Positions 33,365-40,230 of a stretch of DNA of 40,540 nucleotides are shown piece by piece (the first letter of the stretch is position 1; the number at the start of each line of letters is the position of its first letter). Source of the stretch: an uncultured Pseudomonadales bacterium (GTDB taxonomy: Bacteria > Pseudomonadota > Gammaproteobacteria > Pseudomonadales > UBA7434); contig CAJQQO010000074.1 in assembly GCA_905480475.1 (NCBI GenBank), positions 1 through 40,540 of the forward strand, written 5' to 3'. The translations under genes were made by a program, and so were the position numbers. The notes beneath the pieces were generated by a model. It saw only the letters and a list, made by a program, of their open reading frames with translations, had not been told where the DNA came from and did not search any database.

Positions 33365-34218
33365 TTATTCTTCATCGGCGGCTTGAATTCGCTCTAACCT
33401 TTCTTGCTCTTCTTCCATCGCTGCTTTGATTTCTTCTAATACCGAATCCACATTAGCGCTTTCGGTATCTTCTTCAAAGTAACCGGTTAATTCTGTTTCG
33501 GGCAGCAAGTCACCCTCTTGATATAAGGTCCATATTTCTTCGGCAAAATGGGTTTGTAATAACTGCGGTGCAAACAAGCCATAGTAGCGGCTCATATTAT
33601 TTACATCGCGCGCCAACATCGCTTCTGCCGAGTTATTAGCTGCCGCATTAACCGCTTGCGGTAAATCAATAATAACCGGGCCGTTTTCATCGACCAGCAC
33701 ATTAAACTCTGACAAGTCGCCATGGATAAGACCGGCACATAACATCCGCACCACGTAGCGCATCATAATTGCGTGATCTTCTAGCGCCTGCTCTTCAGAC
33801 ATGGTGACATCATCAAGTCTTGGCGCGGCGGCACCGTCTTCATCAACGATCAGCTCCATTAGCAATACACCGTCAATACACCCGAAGGTCTCGGGCACAC
33901 GCACATCGGCTCTAGCTAACTTACTTAAGGCATCCACCTCGGCGTTTTCCAAATTTCTTCTTGCTGCGCACGACCATAGGTCGAGCCTTTCTCTACCGCA
34001 CGAGCACGTCGGCCGCTGCGCATCTTACGACCTTCTTGATACTGAGCGGCTTTTTTAAAACTGCGTTTTGCGGCATCTTTATAGACCTTGGCGCAACGAA
34101 TAGCATCGCCACAACGGACAATAAACACATCAGCTTCTTTACCACTCATTAGGCGACTAAGCACTTCATCAACTAGCCCATCGTCGACCAAGGGCTGGAT
34201 TCGCTTTGGAACTTTCAT
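33365..34218 (-). pseudogene. RIO1-like atypical protein kinase (PA4780 type), interrupted by a one-base frameshift
   Basis: Two overlapping frames together make one full-length RIO kinase. The first (from ATG 34218, with GGA upstream) gives MKVPKRIQPLVDDGLVDEVL, the nucleotide-binding SGKEADVFIV and the lysine in CAKVYK, ending QQEEIWK. The second resumes exactly in register with NAEVDALSKLARADVRVPE and carries the catalytic HGDLSEFNV and metal-binding IDLPQAV, ending in an acidic coiled tail. The frames meet at a run of four A (minus strand, 33945-33948); one more A would restore W-K-N-A-E-V. The cause may be a real mutation, a sequencing error in a homopolymer, or a programmed -1 slip. The catalytic residues are all kept. 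Confidence 0.9.
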
Positions 34219-34446
34219 AACATCCAATTAACTAATTTAAAACTTAAGCTGAATTGTATAGGATTTTGCACAGTAGCCAATTTATTTTTTTATTGGGCGA
34301 GACAATTAGCCACTTTTGCAAAGCTTTGCCAACTATCGACAAAATTCAGGGAAGGGATCGAAATTTTATTCGGAGAAAAGTAGGGATTACGTGGAACTTA
34401 GGGGATTGGCACGCGCAATGCTATAAGCGCGCCTGAGACAAACGAG

Positions 34447-35187
34447 TTAATCGTAACTAACATCAAATGCGCCGGTAGCTTTTAGCTGACGCTTTTCTGG
34501 CTGACCGTAAACCACTAAATCGCCAGCACCTAATACCCTCCCAGAAATCGAAGCATTGGCGGTCAGTACGATATCAGAACTTCCTTGCGACTCAATATTG
34601 ACATGCTTGCAACGCAGCTTTTCCATATCCAAATCGTTGGCTCCACGTATATCAAGTTTACAGTTATTTGCCGTGCCTCTAACCGAAACATCAGCGCTAC
34701 CGCGCATTGATAATTCAAAGCGGGTACTTTGAATGCCACTAAAACGCGCTTCTTGCGAGCCGCGCAACAAAACCTCTTCTAATTGACTACCCGACAACTC
34801 AATCTTAACGCGCTGATTGGTTCCAAAGCCCTCACTGTTAATTAGCAAGCGACCACCTCGCACCTGATACGTTAACGAATCCAATACCGACTGCGTTGCT
34901 GAAATTTTTATTTTAGCGTCTCTACCACCGCGGTAAATAATCTCGGCCGGCACACGAATATCCAATTTACTATAGTTGGCCAGCGTTCGCTCTTGATCAA
35001 TAACAACTCTATCGCTAAACGCTGAGTTATCATCAGTTTTATTGGACTTATAACTGCCAACATTTAATTGATTAACATTACCTAACTCATCTTGCTCGAT
35101 TAGCTCTAACGCTGCGCATAAACCAGAGCCAACTAACATGATTAGTGGTGCGACCAAGGCCCTGAGTTTTTTTGTTGCTGTTATCAT
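34447..35187 (-). CDS. Exported DUF2807 (GIN-domain) protein
   Basis: This 246-residue protein has a signal peptide (basic MITATKKLR, hydrophobic core, cut near LCA-AL). From about residue 80 it has the DUF2807 putative auto-transporter adhesin-like head domain: YSKLDIRVPAEIIYRG, KISATQSVLDSLTYQVRGGRLLIN, and then rung-like repeats such as LSGSQLEEVLLRGSQEARFSG, MRGSADVSVRGTAN and IRGANDLDMEKL, which form a short beta-helix. ATG 35187 is preferred over an earlier ATG because GGAAAAG lies before it. It follows the OmpA-like gene on the same strand after 231 bases, so it may be a separate transcript or the last member of the surface locus. Confidence 0.87.
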   Translation of the reverse strand: MITATKKLRALVAPLIMLVGSGLCAALELIEQDELGNVNQLNVGSYKSNKTDDNSAFSDRVVIDQERTLANYSKLDIRVPAEIIYRGGRDAKIKISATQSVLDSLTYQVRGGRLLINSEGFGTNQRVKIELSGSQLEEVLLRGSQEARFSGIQSTRFELSMRGSADVSVRGTANNCKLDIRGANDLDMEKLRCKHVNIESQGSSDIVLTANASISGRVLGAGDLVVYGQPEKRQLKATGAFDVSYD

Positions 35188-35418
35188 AATTCTTTTCCGG
35201 TTGAGGCAGATGATTAAGCCCATACTTTGCACCCAGCAAACGTTTTTCGCGCACGAGGTTTAAGCGGGCTTTATATCTGCCTTACACAACCTCCGCCAAA
35301 ATTTTTCTGGCACTACAACGCAATGGGTACAATTTAATTTTTAATATCCTTACTTTTAAACCTTCCGCTACATTCGTGATGCAAAATCTTTTCACTCACG
35401 ATATCTAAACAGTATTAG

Positions 35419-35982
35419 TTACTCGGCAATAATGCTTACACGACGATTCACACCACTATTGGGATTATCACCATCTAGCAATTGTGATTCACCTCGACCT
35501 TGGGCGATAACCCGAGTCGGCTCTACAGAATATTCGTTAACAAAGAAGTTCATAACCGCTCTTGCGCGCTGCTCCGACAAGCTTAGGTTGTAGTTATCAT
35601 CGCCAGCCGCGTCGGTATGCCCTTCTAATGTAAAGGCTAACTCTGCTAGCTCATTTGATTGCAGTGCTTCGCCTACAGGACTTAACTGCGCCTTGGCGGC
35701 GGCGGTTAGCTTGGCAGAATCAAAATCAAAATAAACCTCAAGTGATAAACCACGCGGTGCAGACGTTTGCGCAGCTAGTGATTCTGCCGGTTGATTTTTT
35801 AATCGAATACCGCGAGTCAGTGGCTGACCGCTAACACCGTTTGGCGACAATAAATTAATCACCTGCTCTTTGCTCACCTCTTTACCTAAGTGAACGGTAT
35901 CGGCTGACTCAGCGATAGCAAGCGTGCTTAGTGCACAGCAAGTGCTTAATGCGATGGCTTTGATTAATGCTTTCATGTTCAT
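35419..35982 (-). CDS. OmpA-family periplasmic or outer-membrane protein
   Basis: This 187-residue protein has a signal peptide (cut near IA-ESADTV), a linker of about 70 residues including LSPNGVSGQPLTRGIRLK, and an OmpA C-terminal peptidoglycan-binding domain: EVYFDFDSAKLTAAAKAQL, LEGHTDAAGDDNYNLSLSEQRARAV (Asp binding diaminopimelate) and GVNRRVSII (Arg). No beta-barrel or lipobox is seen, so it is a soluble periplasmic protein that binds the wall. GGAGAA before the ATG is a strong site. It follows the two-cysteine protein gene by 79 bases in the candidate fibre operon and may tie an assembly machine to peptidoglycan. Confidence 0.92.
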   Translation of the reverse strand: MNMKALIKAIALSTCCALSTLAIAESADTVHLGKEVSKEQVINLLSPNGVSGQPLTRGIRLKNQPAESLAAQTSAPRGLSLEVYFDFDSAKLTAAAKAQLSPVGEALQSNELAELAFTLEGHTDAAGDDNYNLSLSEQRARAVMNFFVNEYSVEPTRVIAQGRGESQLLDGDNPNSGVNRRVSIIAE

Positions 35983-36061
35983 GATGTTCTCCGTTTGGTA
36001 CTGGCTGCTAATTGAATAGCTCGTGCAATTGTTTGCGTATTAGTTAATAAATGGGTTTGGT

Positions 36062-36421
36062 TTAAATCTTTTCGTATAAGCAAGTCGCTGTGCCTACATC
36101 AATTAAATACAGCTCGCGATCTTTGCTTGATCCATCATCCTCAAAAACCATAATGCCGTTTTTATCATTGAGTTTTTTGTTTTTCAAATGCGTTTGTTCG
36201 AACAACAATTCTCCTTCCTGCCAGCAACGTAAGTTTGAAGTGTCACGTGCTGTTTGTCGTTCGGGCTGCGCTTCAACGATTTGCTGCTGACGTTCGGCTT
36301 GCGGTGCACTAGTGCTTACTTCTGCACTTGCAAGCTTGGTACCTGCGGCCAATGCCGTAACGCTAGTGACAATGGCCAGTGAAACACTTAATAAACTGAC
36401 GGTAGAAGATTTGCGACTCAT
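36062..36421 (-). CDS. Small exported two-cysteine protein in the CsgG-like locus
   Basis: I do not recognise a named family. The 119-residue protein has a signal peptide (cut near ASA-EVST), a Glu/Gln/Arg-rich linker, and a compact C-terminal part with LRCWQEGELLFEQTHL, MVFEDDGSSKDRELYLIDVGTATCLYEKI. Cys66 and Cys114 are placed to form a disulfide that closes the small domain. It starts 12 bases after the CsgG-like gene stop, so cotranscription is very likely, in the position where curli-type operons keep small accessory factors such as CsgE or CsgF; no sequence similarity to those is claimed. Confidence 0.7.
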   Translation of the reverse strand: MSRKSSTVSLLSVSLAIVTSVTALAAGTKLASAEVSTSAPQAERQQQIVEAQPERQTARDTSNLRCWQEGELLFEQTHLKNKKLNDKNGIMVFEDDGSSKDRELYLIDVGTATCLYEKI

Positions 36422-36433
36422 TTTGTATAACTC

Positions 36434-37990
36434 CTAGTTAACCTGTATTTGGAAGCTAGCTTCAGCTAGGCTGCCGTTACTTGCGGCGCGAAAGCCTTCC
36501 CGCACTTCGTTAACTGATTTGACGGACAAAGTTTCAAAGTCGTACGCTCTTATTTTATTTGGTAGCTGATGATAGACATTTTTAGGCGTCGCAAAGCAAG
36601 TGATCGACTCACCTGATACATCAGCAGTTATATCAAACGGCATATTGCCAGGCAGAGTTACCGAGTTGCCATAAGGTATAAAGTTATCGGACTGAAAGCG
36701 ATTAGGGAAAAATCTTTGCACCGTGTTGTCAGTATCGACAAAGTAGCAATACACATAGGCCGAAGTATTACTGCTCGCTAACAATGAGATAGCCGCGCCC
36801 CGTTTAAAGCTTTGACTGCCACTCGCCGTACGCAGATTTAGCGATAAGTTCTGCGGCTGGGTTTGCTCAACCATAACTGGTGTTGGCTTACTGCTTGGCT
36901 TAGGTGCTGTTTTAGGCGCGTCTTCGATATTGGCCGAGAACACAATGTCCGGGCGTTTAAGCGCGCTAACATCTCTGCCTTTTAGTAATAGTTGGAAAAA
37001 GCTGTAGTTAAGCTTGCCATCAACACTTTCGCCTGAGGCTTGTTGATAGTTACGAATGCCTTGCGATAAGGCTCTACCAGCATTGGGTTCAGACATTGGG
37101 TATAAACCGCGAGCGATAAGTCTTGAGCGCACAAACGGCTGTAATTCACCGTGGGCATTCATCGCGTAATACCAGTCTTCAATTTCTCGCTGAATTTCAG
37201 GGCTGCTGTTAGGAATACCTACACACTGCCAGTAAGGGACTTTAACCAGCTTACCGATTAACTCAATACTGGCTAACTCAATTAGATTTCTAAGCGCCTG
37301 CACAGTTGCTTCACTTTTTGATACTTGAAAGTCAAAGCTGATGCCGGTTTTTTTAATCGTTGCATCAGCGTCACCGCCTTTGCCGGATTTGAATAAGATT
37401 ACCGAGTTACTAGAGGTCACACCTGGAAGCACCGATAAATCTTCAGTAGTCAGAACGCTTAAATCAATCCCTAATATCGAACCTGCAGTACTCTGTGATG
37501 CGCCCGCACCCCATTTGCCAGCAGCTACTGATGCGCCAAGCTGTTTACGTACTACGCTGCTATCAAGCTGTGAAATCGAACCGCGAATATCGTACTTAGG
37601 CACAACGTTATAAGCTGAGTTTGCGCCTGCTGCACCTAGAAAAGAAATAAGGTTACCGGAATCATTACCAAAGGGAATCAACTTAACTGCGCGACTGCGG
37701 CGAGTCATTTTAGAAACTGCGGTAATCAGCATATCTTTAGTACCGGCGTTGACCTTGGAAGTTTGATCTTCCAAATCTTCAACCAGCATAGAGATATCAC
37801 TAATACCGTATTCAATCATCATGTTATCCATGCAACGCAGTCCATCAGAAAAATTGGTGATGGACTTATGTGGCGTTGCCGATGGACCTGTTTGCGCTTT
37901 CTTGACCTCATTGTGCACCGCTTCTTGCGTTGCGCAAGACATCAACGCAAAACACGCGATGCTTGTTAACAGTTTCTTGTTGATAGCCAT
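36434..37990 (-). CDS. CsgG-like lipoprotein with peptidoglycan-binding-like and DUF4384-like domains
   Basis: This 518-residue predicted lipoprotein has a signal peptide ending at a lipobox-like LMSC (Cys19). Residues 40-255 resemble the CsgG/HfaB fold: a conserved opening ITNFSDGLRCMDNMMIEYGI, KDMLITAVSKMTRRSRAVKLIPF, and a strand YDIRGSISQLD before a Gly/Ala/Ser-rich stretch (about 150-175) that may be the membrane-inserting hairpin. CsgG forms the outer-membrane pore that secretes curli subunits. Residues 275-345 look like a peptidoglycan_binding_1 helical unit. Residues 390-480 match DUF4384 (FKRGAAISLLASSNTSAYVYCYFVDTDNTVQRFFPN). GGGGAG precedes the ATG. The gene follows the small Cys protein gene by 31 bases. 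This domain order is longer than curli CsgG and is inferred from motifs. Confidence 0.72.
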   Translation of the reverse strand: MAINKKLLTSIACFALMSCATQEAVHNEVKKAQTGPSATPHKSITNFSDGLRCMDNMMIEYGISDISMLVEDLEDQTSKVNAGTKDMLITAVSKMTRRSRAVKLIPFGNDSGNLISFLGAAGANSAYNVVPKYDIRGSISQLDSSVVRKQLGASVAAGKWGAGASQSTAGSILGIDLSVLTTEDLSVLPGVTSSNSVILFKSGKGGDADATIKKTGISFDFQVSKSEATVQALRNLIELASIELIGKLVKVPYWQCVGIPNSSPEIQREIEDWYYAMNAHGELQPFVRSRLIARGLYPMSEPNAGRALSQGIRNYQQASGESVDGKLNYSFFQLLLKGRDVSALKRPDIVFSANIEDAPKTAPKPSSKPTPVMVEQTQPQNLSLNLRTASGSQSFKRGAAISLLASSNTSAYVYCYFVDTDNTVQRFFPNRFQSDNFIPYGNSVTLPGNMPFDITADVSGESITCFATPKNVYHQLPNKIRAYDFETLSVKSVNEVREGFRAASNGSLAEASFQIQVN

Positions 37991-38021
37991 TCTGATATTA
38001 CTCCCCGTTAAAATAAGTGTT

Positions 38022-38339
38022 CTATCGACACTTGTTGTTGGCGTTGATTACGTCGCCTTTGATGATGACAACATTGTCGACGTTTCTACCGCCACCTTGT
38101 ACGTTGCCGATGTCTACACTTCCGCAAGAAGCATCTTGATTCTTTTTCGCCGCAGCACGTTCTTCTGGCGTCATATTCGCTTCGCGCGCTCTTTGCTTGG
38201 CGGTGTACTTTTGTACTTTTGCATTTGAATCATCTTCCATAAAGTCACCATCTTCGCCCCAAATATCGTCGGCTTGAGCCAACGGGCTAAGCAAAAATAG
38301 TGCCGCTGAAATCATGATTAAGCTTTGTTGGATTTTCAT
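38022..38339 (-). CDS. Small exported protein with Cys-bounded repeat-like tail, possible minor fibre subunit
   Basis: This 105-residue protein has a signal peptide (cut near AQA-DDIWGEDG), an acidic then basic helical middle (about 30-68, with TPEERAAAKK), and a glycine/asparagine/valine-rich tail bounded by Cys72 and Cys104: CGSVDIGNVQGGG and VVIIKGDVINANNKC. The tail shares the G-S-V and D-V-x-x-N flavour of the repeats in the 97-residue protein encoded upstream. I do not recognise a family; a nucleator or cap of the larger repeat protein's fibre is one reading. AAGGA before the ATG gives a good start. It is 138 bases downstream of the repeat protein gene, beyond a strong stem-loop. Confidence 0.65.
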   Translation of the reverse strand: MKIQQSLIMISAALFLLSPLAQADDIWGEDGDFMEDDSNAKVQKYTAKQRAREANMTPEERAAAKKNQDASCGSVDIGNVQGGGRNVDNVVIIKGDVINANNKCR

Positions 38340-38421
38340 TTTGATGATCCTTTGCTGTCTGCTTATTGGATAGAGATAAAAGTTTTGTTTAAGTGACTAT
38401 CCAATGGGTTGAATTAAATAT

Positions 38422-38469
38422 GCCGGGAGGGACTGGTTAAGCGACTGGCTTTACCAGCCGCCCCCGGGC
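38422..38469 (-). terminator. GC-rich stem-loop after the repeat-protein gene, likely attenuator
   Basis: On the minus strand this 48-base element begins eight bases after the stop of the 97-residue repeat protein. It folds into a long stem (GCC, GGGGG, GG and CTGGT against ACCAG, CC, CCTCC and GGC, with three single-base bulges) over a 15-base loop. ATATTT follows, not a strong T-run. It could partly terminate transcription or block 3' decay, giving more subunit than downstream mRNA. Confidence 0.6.
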
Positions 38470-38477
38470 ATGAATCA

Positions 38478-38771
38478 TTAGTCAGTAACTGAACCAATGT
38501 TGACTTCATTTTTGTTAGCGATACCGGTGTTTTTCTGGATTACCGCACCGGTTTTAACGTTGATTTTTACGTCGCCGCCAATGTCAGTGCTTTTGCCAGT
38601 AACCGAACCTAGGTTAGCTTCGTTTTTGTTTGCAATACCTGTGTTGCCTTGCAAAATAACGCCTGTTTTAACGTTGGTTTTAACATCGCCGCCCACGTCT
38701 GCGGCTTGAGCTACGCTCATCCCCATGGCAAGTACGCTAGCAACTGCAGTAGTGATAATGATTTTCTTCAT
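38478..38771 (-). CDS. Exported strand-turn repeat protein, candidate fibre or amyloid subunit
   Basis: This 97-residue protein has a textbook signal peptide (MKKIIITTAVASVLAMG, cut after AQA at 23). The whole mature part is two tandem repeats: residues 25-62 and 63-97, identical at 26 of the first 34 aligned positions. Each reads roughly as D-x-G-G-D-V-K, N-V-K-T-G, an isoleucine strand, N-T-G-I-A-N-K-N-E, N-x-G-S-V-T. The Gly/Asn turns and alternating Val/Ile pattern are typical of beta-solenoid or curlin-like subunits, though the sequence is not that of CsgA. GAGGAG eight bases before ATG 38771 fixes the start; an upstream ATG lies in that same motif. It is first in the operon, before the CsgG-like gene. 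Confidence 0.75.
   Translation of the reverse strand: MKKIIITTAVASVLAMGMSVAQAADVGGDVKTNVKTGVILQGNTGIANKNEANLGSVTGKSTDIGGDVKINVKTGAVIQKNTGIANKNEVNIGSVTD
38481..38699 (-). repeat. Two tandem coding repeats (38 and 35 codons)
   Basis: Codons 25-62 and 63-97 of the exported repeat protein form two consecutive units, aligned without gaps over 34 codons with 26 identities. They cover essentially the whole mature protein. The changes are mostly conservative (V/I, L/I, A/V), which suggests selection for a fixed strand-turn structure. Confidence 0.85.
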
Positions 38772-39253
38772 TGTGATACTCCTCATTTAGTCAATTAATG
38801 TCCTAAAAACGATTAGCAAAGCTCGCATCCATCGCCGGACACTTGTATTAGAAGGCCAACAGCAGCTTTTTGAAACCGATTTTTTTAAAAAACATCGAAA
38901 ATTGTCAAACGTACACTTATTTGTATGAATAAGTGCTTAAAAAGTGAGCATGTGTGTAGAATATGCTTTTGCTAAGTGACTGCAATTGCAGGAAAAATAG
39001 CTGAATATCCCTCTTGCTAAGTGTAAACTTGGTTTTTTATACATTTGCGTCACTATTGTTGCGCGTTAGGCTGATTATTAAGTAAGAGCCTAACTGCTCA
39101 GCCAACAAGCAGACGAAGATAGTTGCCGGTTAAATTGCCAGCGAGATTTGCCGCTTGAACAATTTATGCCGTGCTTTGCCAATATACGGTACAAAGCCTA
39201 TTAACATGACATGGCCTACATGCAGTACATAGCCTATAAAAAGGAACGAAGTT
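38772..39253. promoter_or_regulatory. Divergent control region of the surface operon and sigma gene
   Basis: This 482-base gap separates the minus-strand surface operon from the plus-strand sigma gene. It holds five AAGTG boxes within 110 bases (minus strand at 38914-38918; plus strand at 38931, 38942, 38974 and 39019) and a direct repeat TTGCTAAGTG at 38969-38978 and 39014-39023. A dyad CACTTAT-N8-ATAAGTG lies at 38914-38935. A TTGACA box (38903-38908) reads towards the operon. TTGCTA, 18 bases, TATACA (39014-39043) could be a promoter for the sigma gene. AAGTGTA-N3-TTG occurs in front of both directions. Confidence 0.5.
39065..39103 (+). promoter_or_regulatory. Overlapping alternative hairpins in the sigma gene leader
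   Basis: GTTAGGCT (39065-39072) pairs with AGCCTAAC (39087-39094). The overlapping GGCTGA (39069-39074) pairs with TCAGCC (39098-39103). The two stems cannot form together. If transcription starts upstream, this would be a switchable leader about 150-190 bases before the sigma start codon. Confidence 0.4.
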
Positions 39254-40159
39254 TTGGTTGAAAGCAATTCCAGCGCTATCGATTGGCCAATGTTGGTGTT
39301 TGATCCGCAGTTTATGGCAACACTAGATAAGCTTGCCGCTAGACGCTTTGGCGCTGGCGGGCTAGCCGAAGAAGCGACCACCCATGTCATTGAGTACCTT
39401 TCCGATAACGACTGGGGCAAATGCGCCTCGTTTCAGGGTAAATCCAAACCTTCTACCTTCCTTTATACGCTGGCAAATAATGCGATTGAAGAGTTCTCTC
39501 GCAAGCGTTTTGGCCGCCCTAGGCCACCGGTTTGGCTGCAAGATTTAGGCGAGTTATGGGTAAAACTATGGCGTAGCCTTTGCCTGGAACGCCAGCTATT
39601 ACCTGCACTGGTTGACCGGTTCTCCGACAATGGCTTTCGCGAGCCTGAGCAAGTCACCCAAGCCGCCAAGGTTATCAAAGCCCGTATCCCCAATTGTGGA
39701 CAGAGCTCGATGGATAGCCTTGCAGTTGATGATATTGATGCCGTCAGTGATGCAGCCCAATCGACTACTGAATCCATAGACAATAGTGGTAATGAGAGCG
39801 TCGAGCTGGAGTTTGAAAACCCATTTCACGCCGAATTGATCATGATGGTAAGAGCGGTGGTTGACGATGATATCTGCTGCTCCAGCTTTGCTGACGAGGA
39901 GCTTGATAAAACCGATAGCGTCGCCGGTAACTTATTGAATAATTTAGATAACTTGCGAAACTCGCTAAGTTTGAGTGATGAAGAGCGGGTGATGCTTAAA
40001 ATGATATATGTAGAGGGGTTATCCAAAACCGCCACCTCAAAAGCGCTGGGAATGCAGGCTCATCAAGCCGGTCGTATCGTTAATGACGCACTGGAGCGCA
40101 TTGGTGCCGGAATCCGTACATGCGGTATTGATCTCGAAGAATTGCTGGAGTTGGTGTGA
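39254..40159 (+). CDS. Large ECF-like sigma factor, likely regulator of the surface operon
   Basis: This 301-residue protein has sigma-70 region 2 at about 15-90, with FGAGGLAEEATTHVIEYLSDNDW and the DNA-melting/-10 recognition helix STFLYTLANNAIEEFSRKRFGR, and a region 4 helix-turn-helix near the end: LSLSDEERVMLKMIYVEGLSKTATSKALGMQAHQAGRIVNDAL. Between them lies an unusually long acidic, Ser-rich linker of about 140 residues, making it longer than a typical ECF factor. The start is TTG at 39254, with AAGGA eight to nine bases upstream. Its stop overlaps a tiny ORF and an anti-sigma-like gene follows, so this is a sigma/anti-sigma pair divergent from the surface operon. Confidence 0.78.
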   Translation: MVESNSSAIDWPMLVFDPQFMATLDKLAARRFGAGGLAEEATTHVIEYLSDNDWGKCASFQGKSKPSTFLYTLANNAIEEFSRKRFGRPRPPVWLQDLGELWVKLWRSLCLERQLLPALVDRFSDNGFREPEQVTQAAKVIKARIPNCGQSSMDSLAVDDIDAVSDAAQSTTESIDNSGNESVELEFENPFHAELIMMVRAVVDDDICCSSFADEELDKTDSVAGNLLNNLDNLRNSLSLSDEERVMLKMIYVEGLSKTATSKALGMQAHQAGRIVNDALERIGAGIRTCGIDLEELLELV

Positions 40160-40230
40160 TGTCTGTACAGTTTTGGCATATTGTCCATCTTATAGATTGT
40201 AGTCACTGGTATGGAGTCGAATGCCTATGA
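40159..40230 (+). CDS. 23-codon small ORF coupling sigma and anti-sigma genes
   Basis: Its ATG overlaps the sigma stop (TGATG) and its own TGA overlaps the anti-sigma start (ATGA). The peptide begins MSVQFWHIVHL, is rich in aromatic residues, and has two cysteines and three histidines. It has no family and no ribosome binding site of its own, as expected for translation by coupling. It may be a coupling leader rather than a functional peptide. Confidence 0.4.
   Translation: MSVQFWHIVHLIDCSHWYGVECL

Noticed and set aside
34254-34436. 60-codon plus-strand ORF between the RIO kinase and the DUF2807 gene
   Set aside because: Low-complexity start, no ribosome binding site and no recognisable family; treated as chance.
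39130-39420. Minus-strand ORF overlapping the sigma gene start
   Set aside because: It is antisense to a sigma factor with good region 2 motifs and has no family character.
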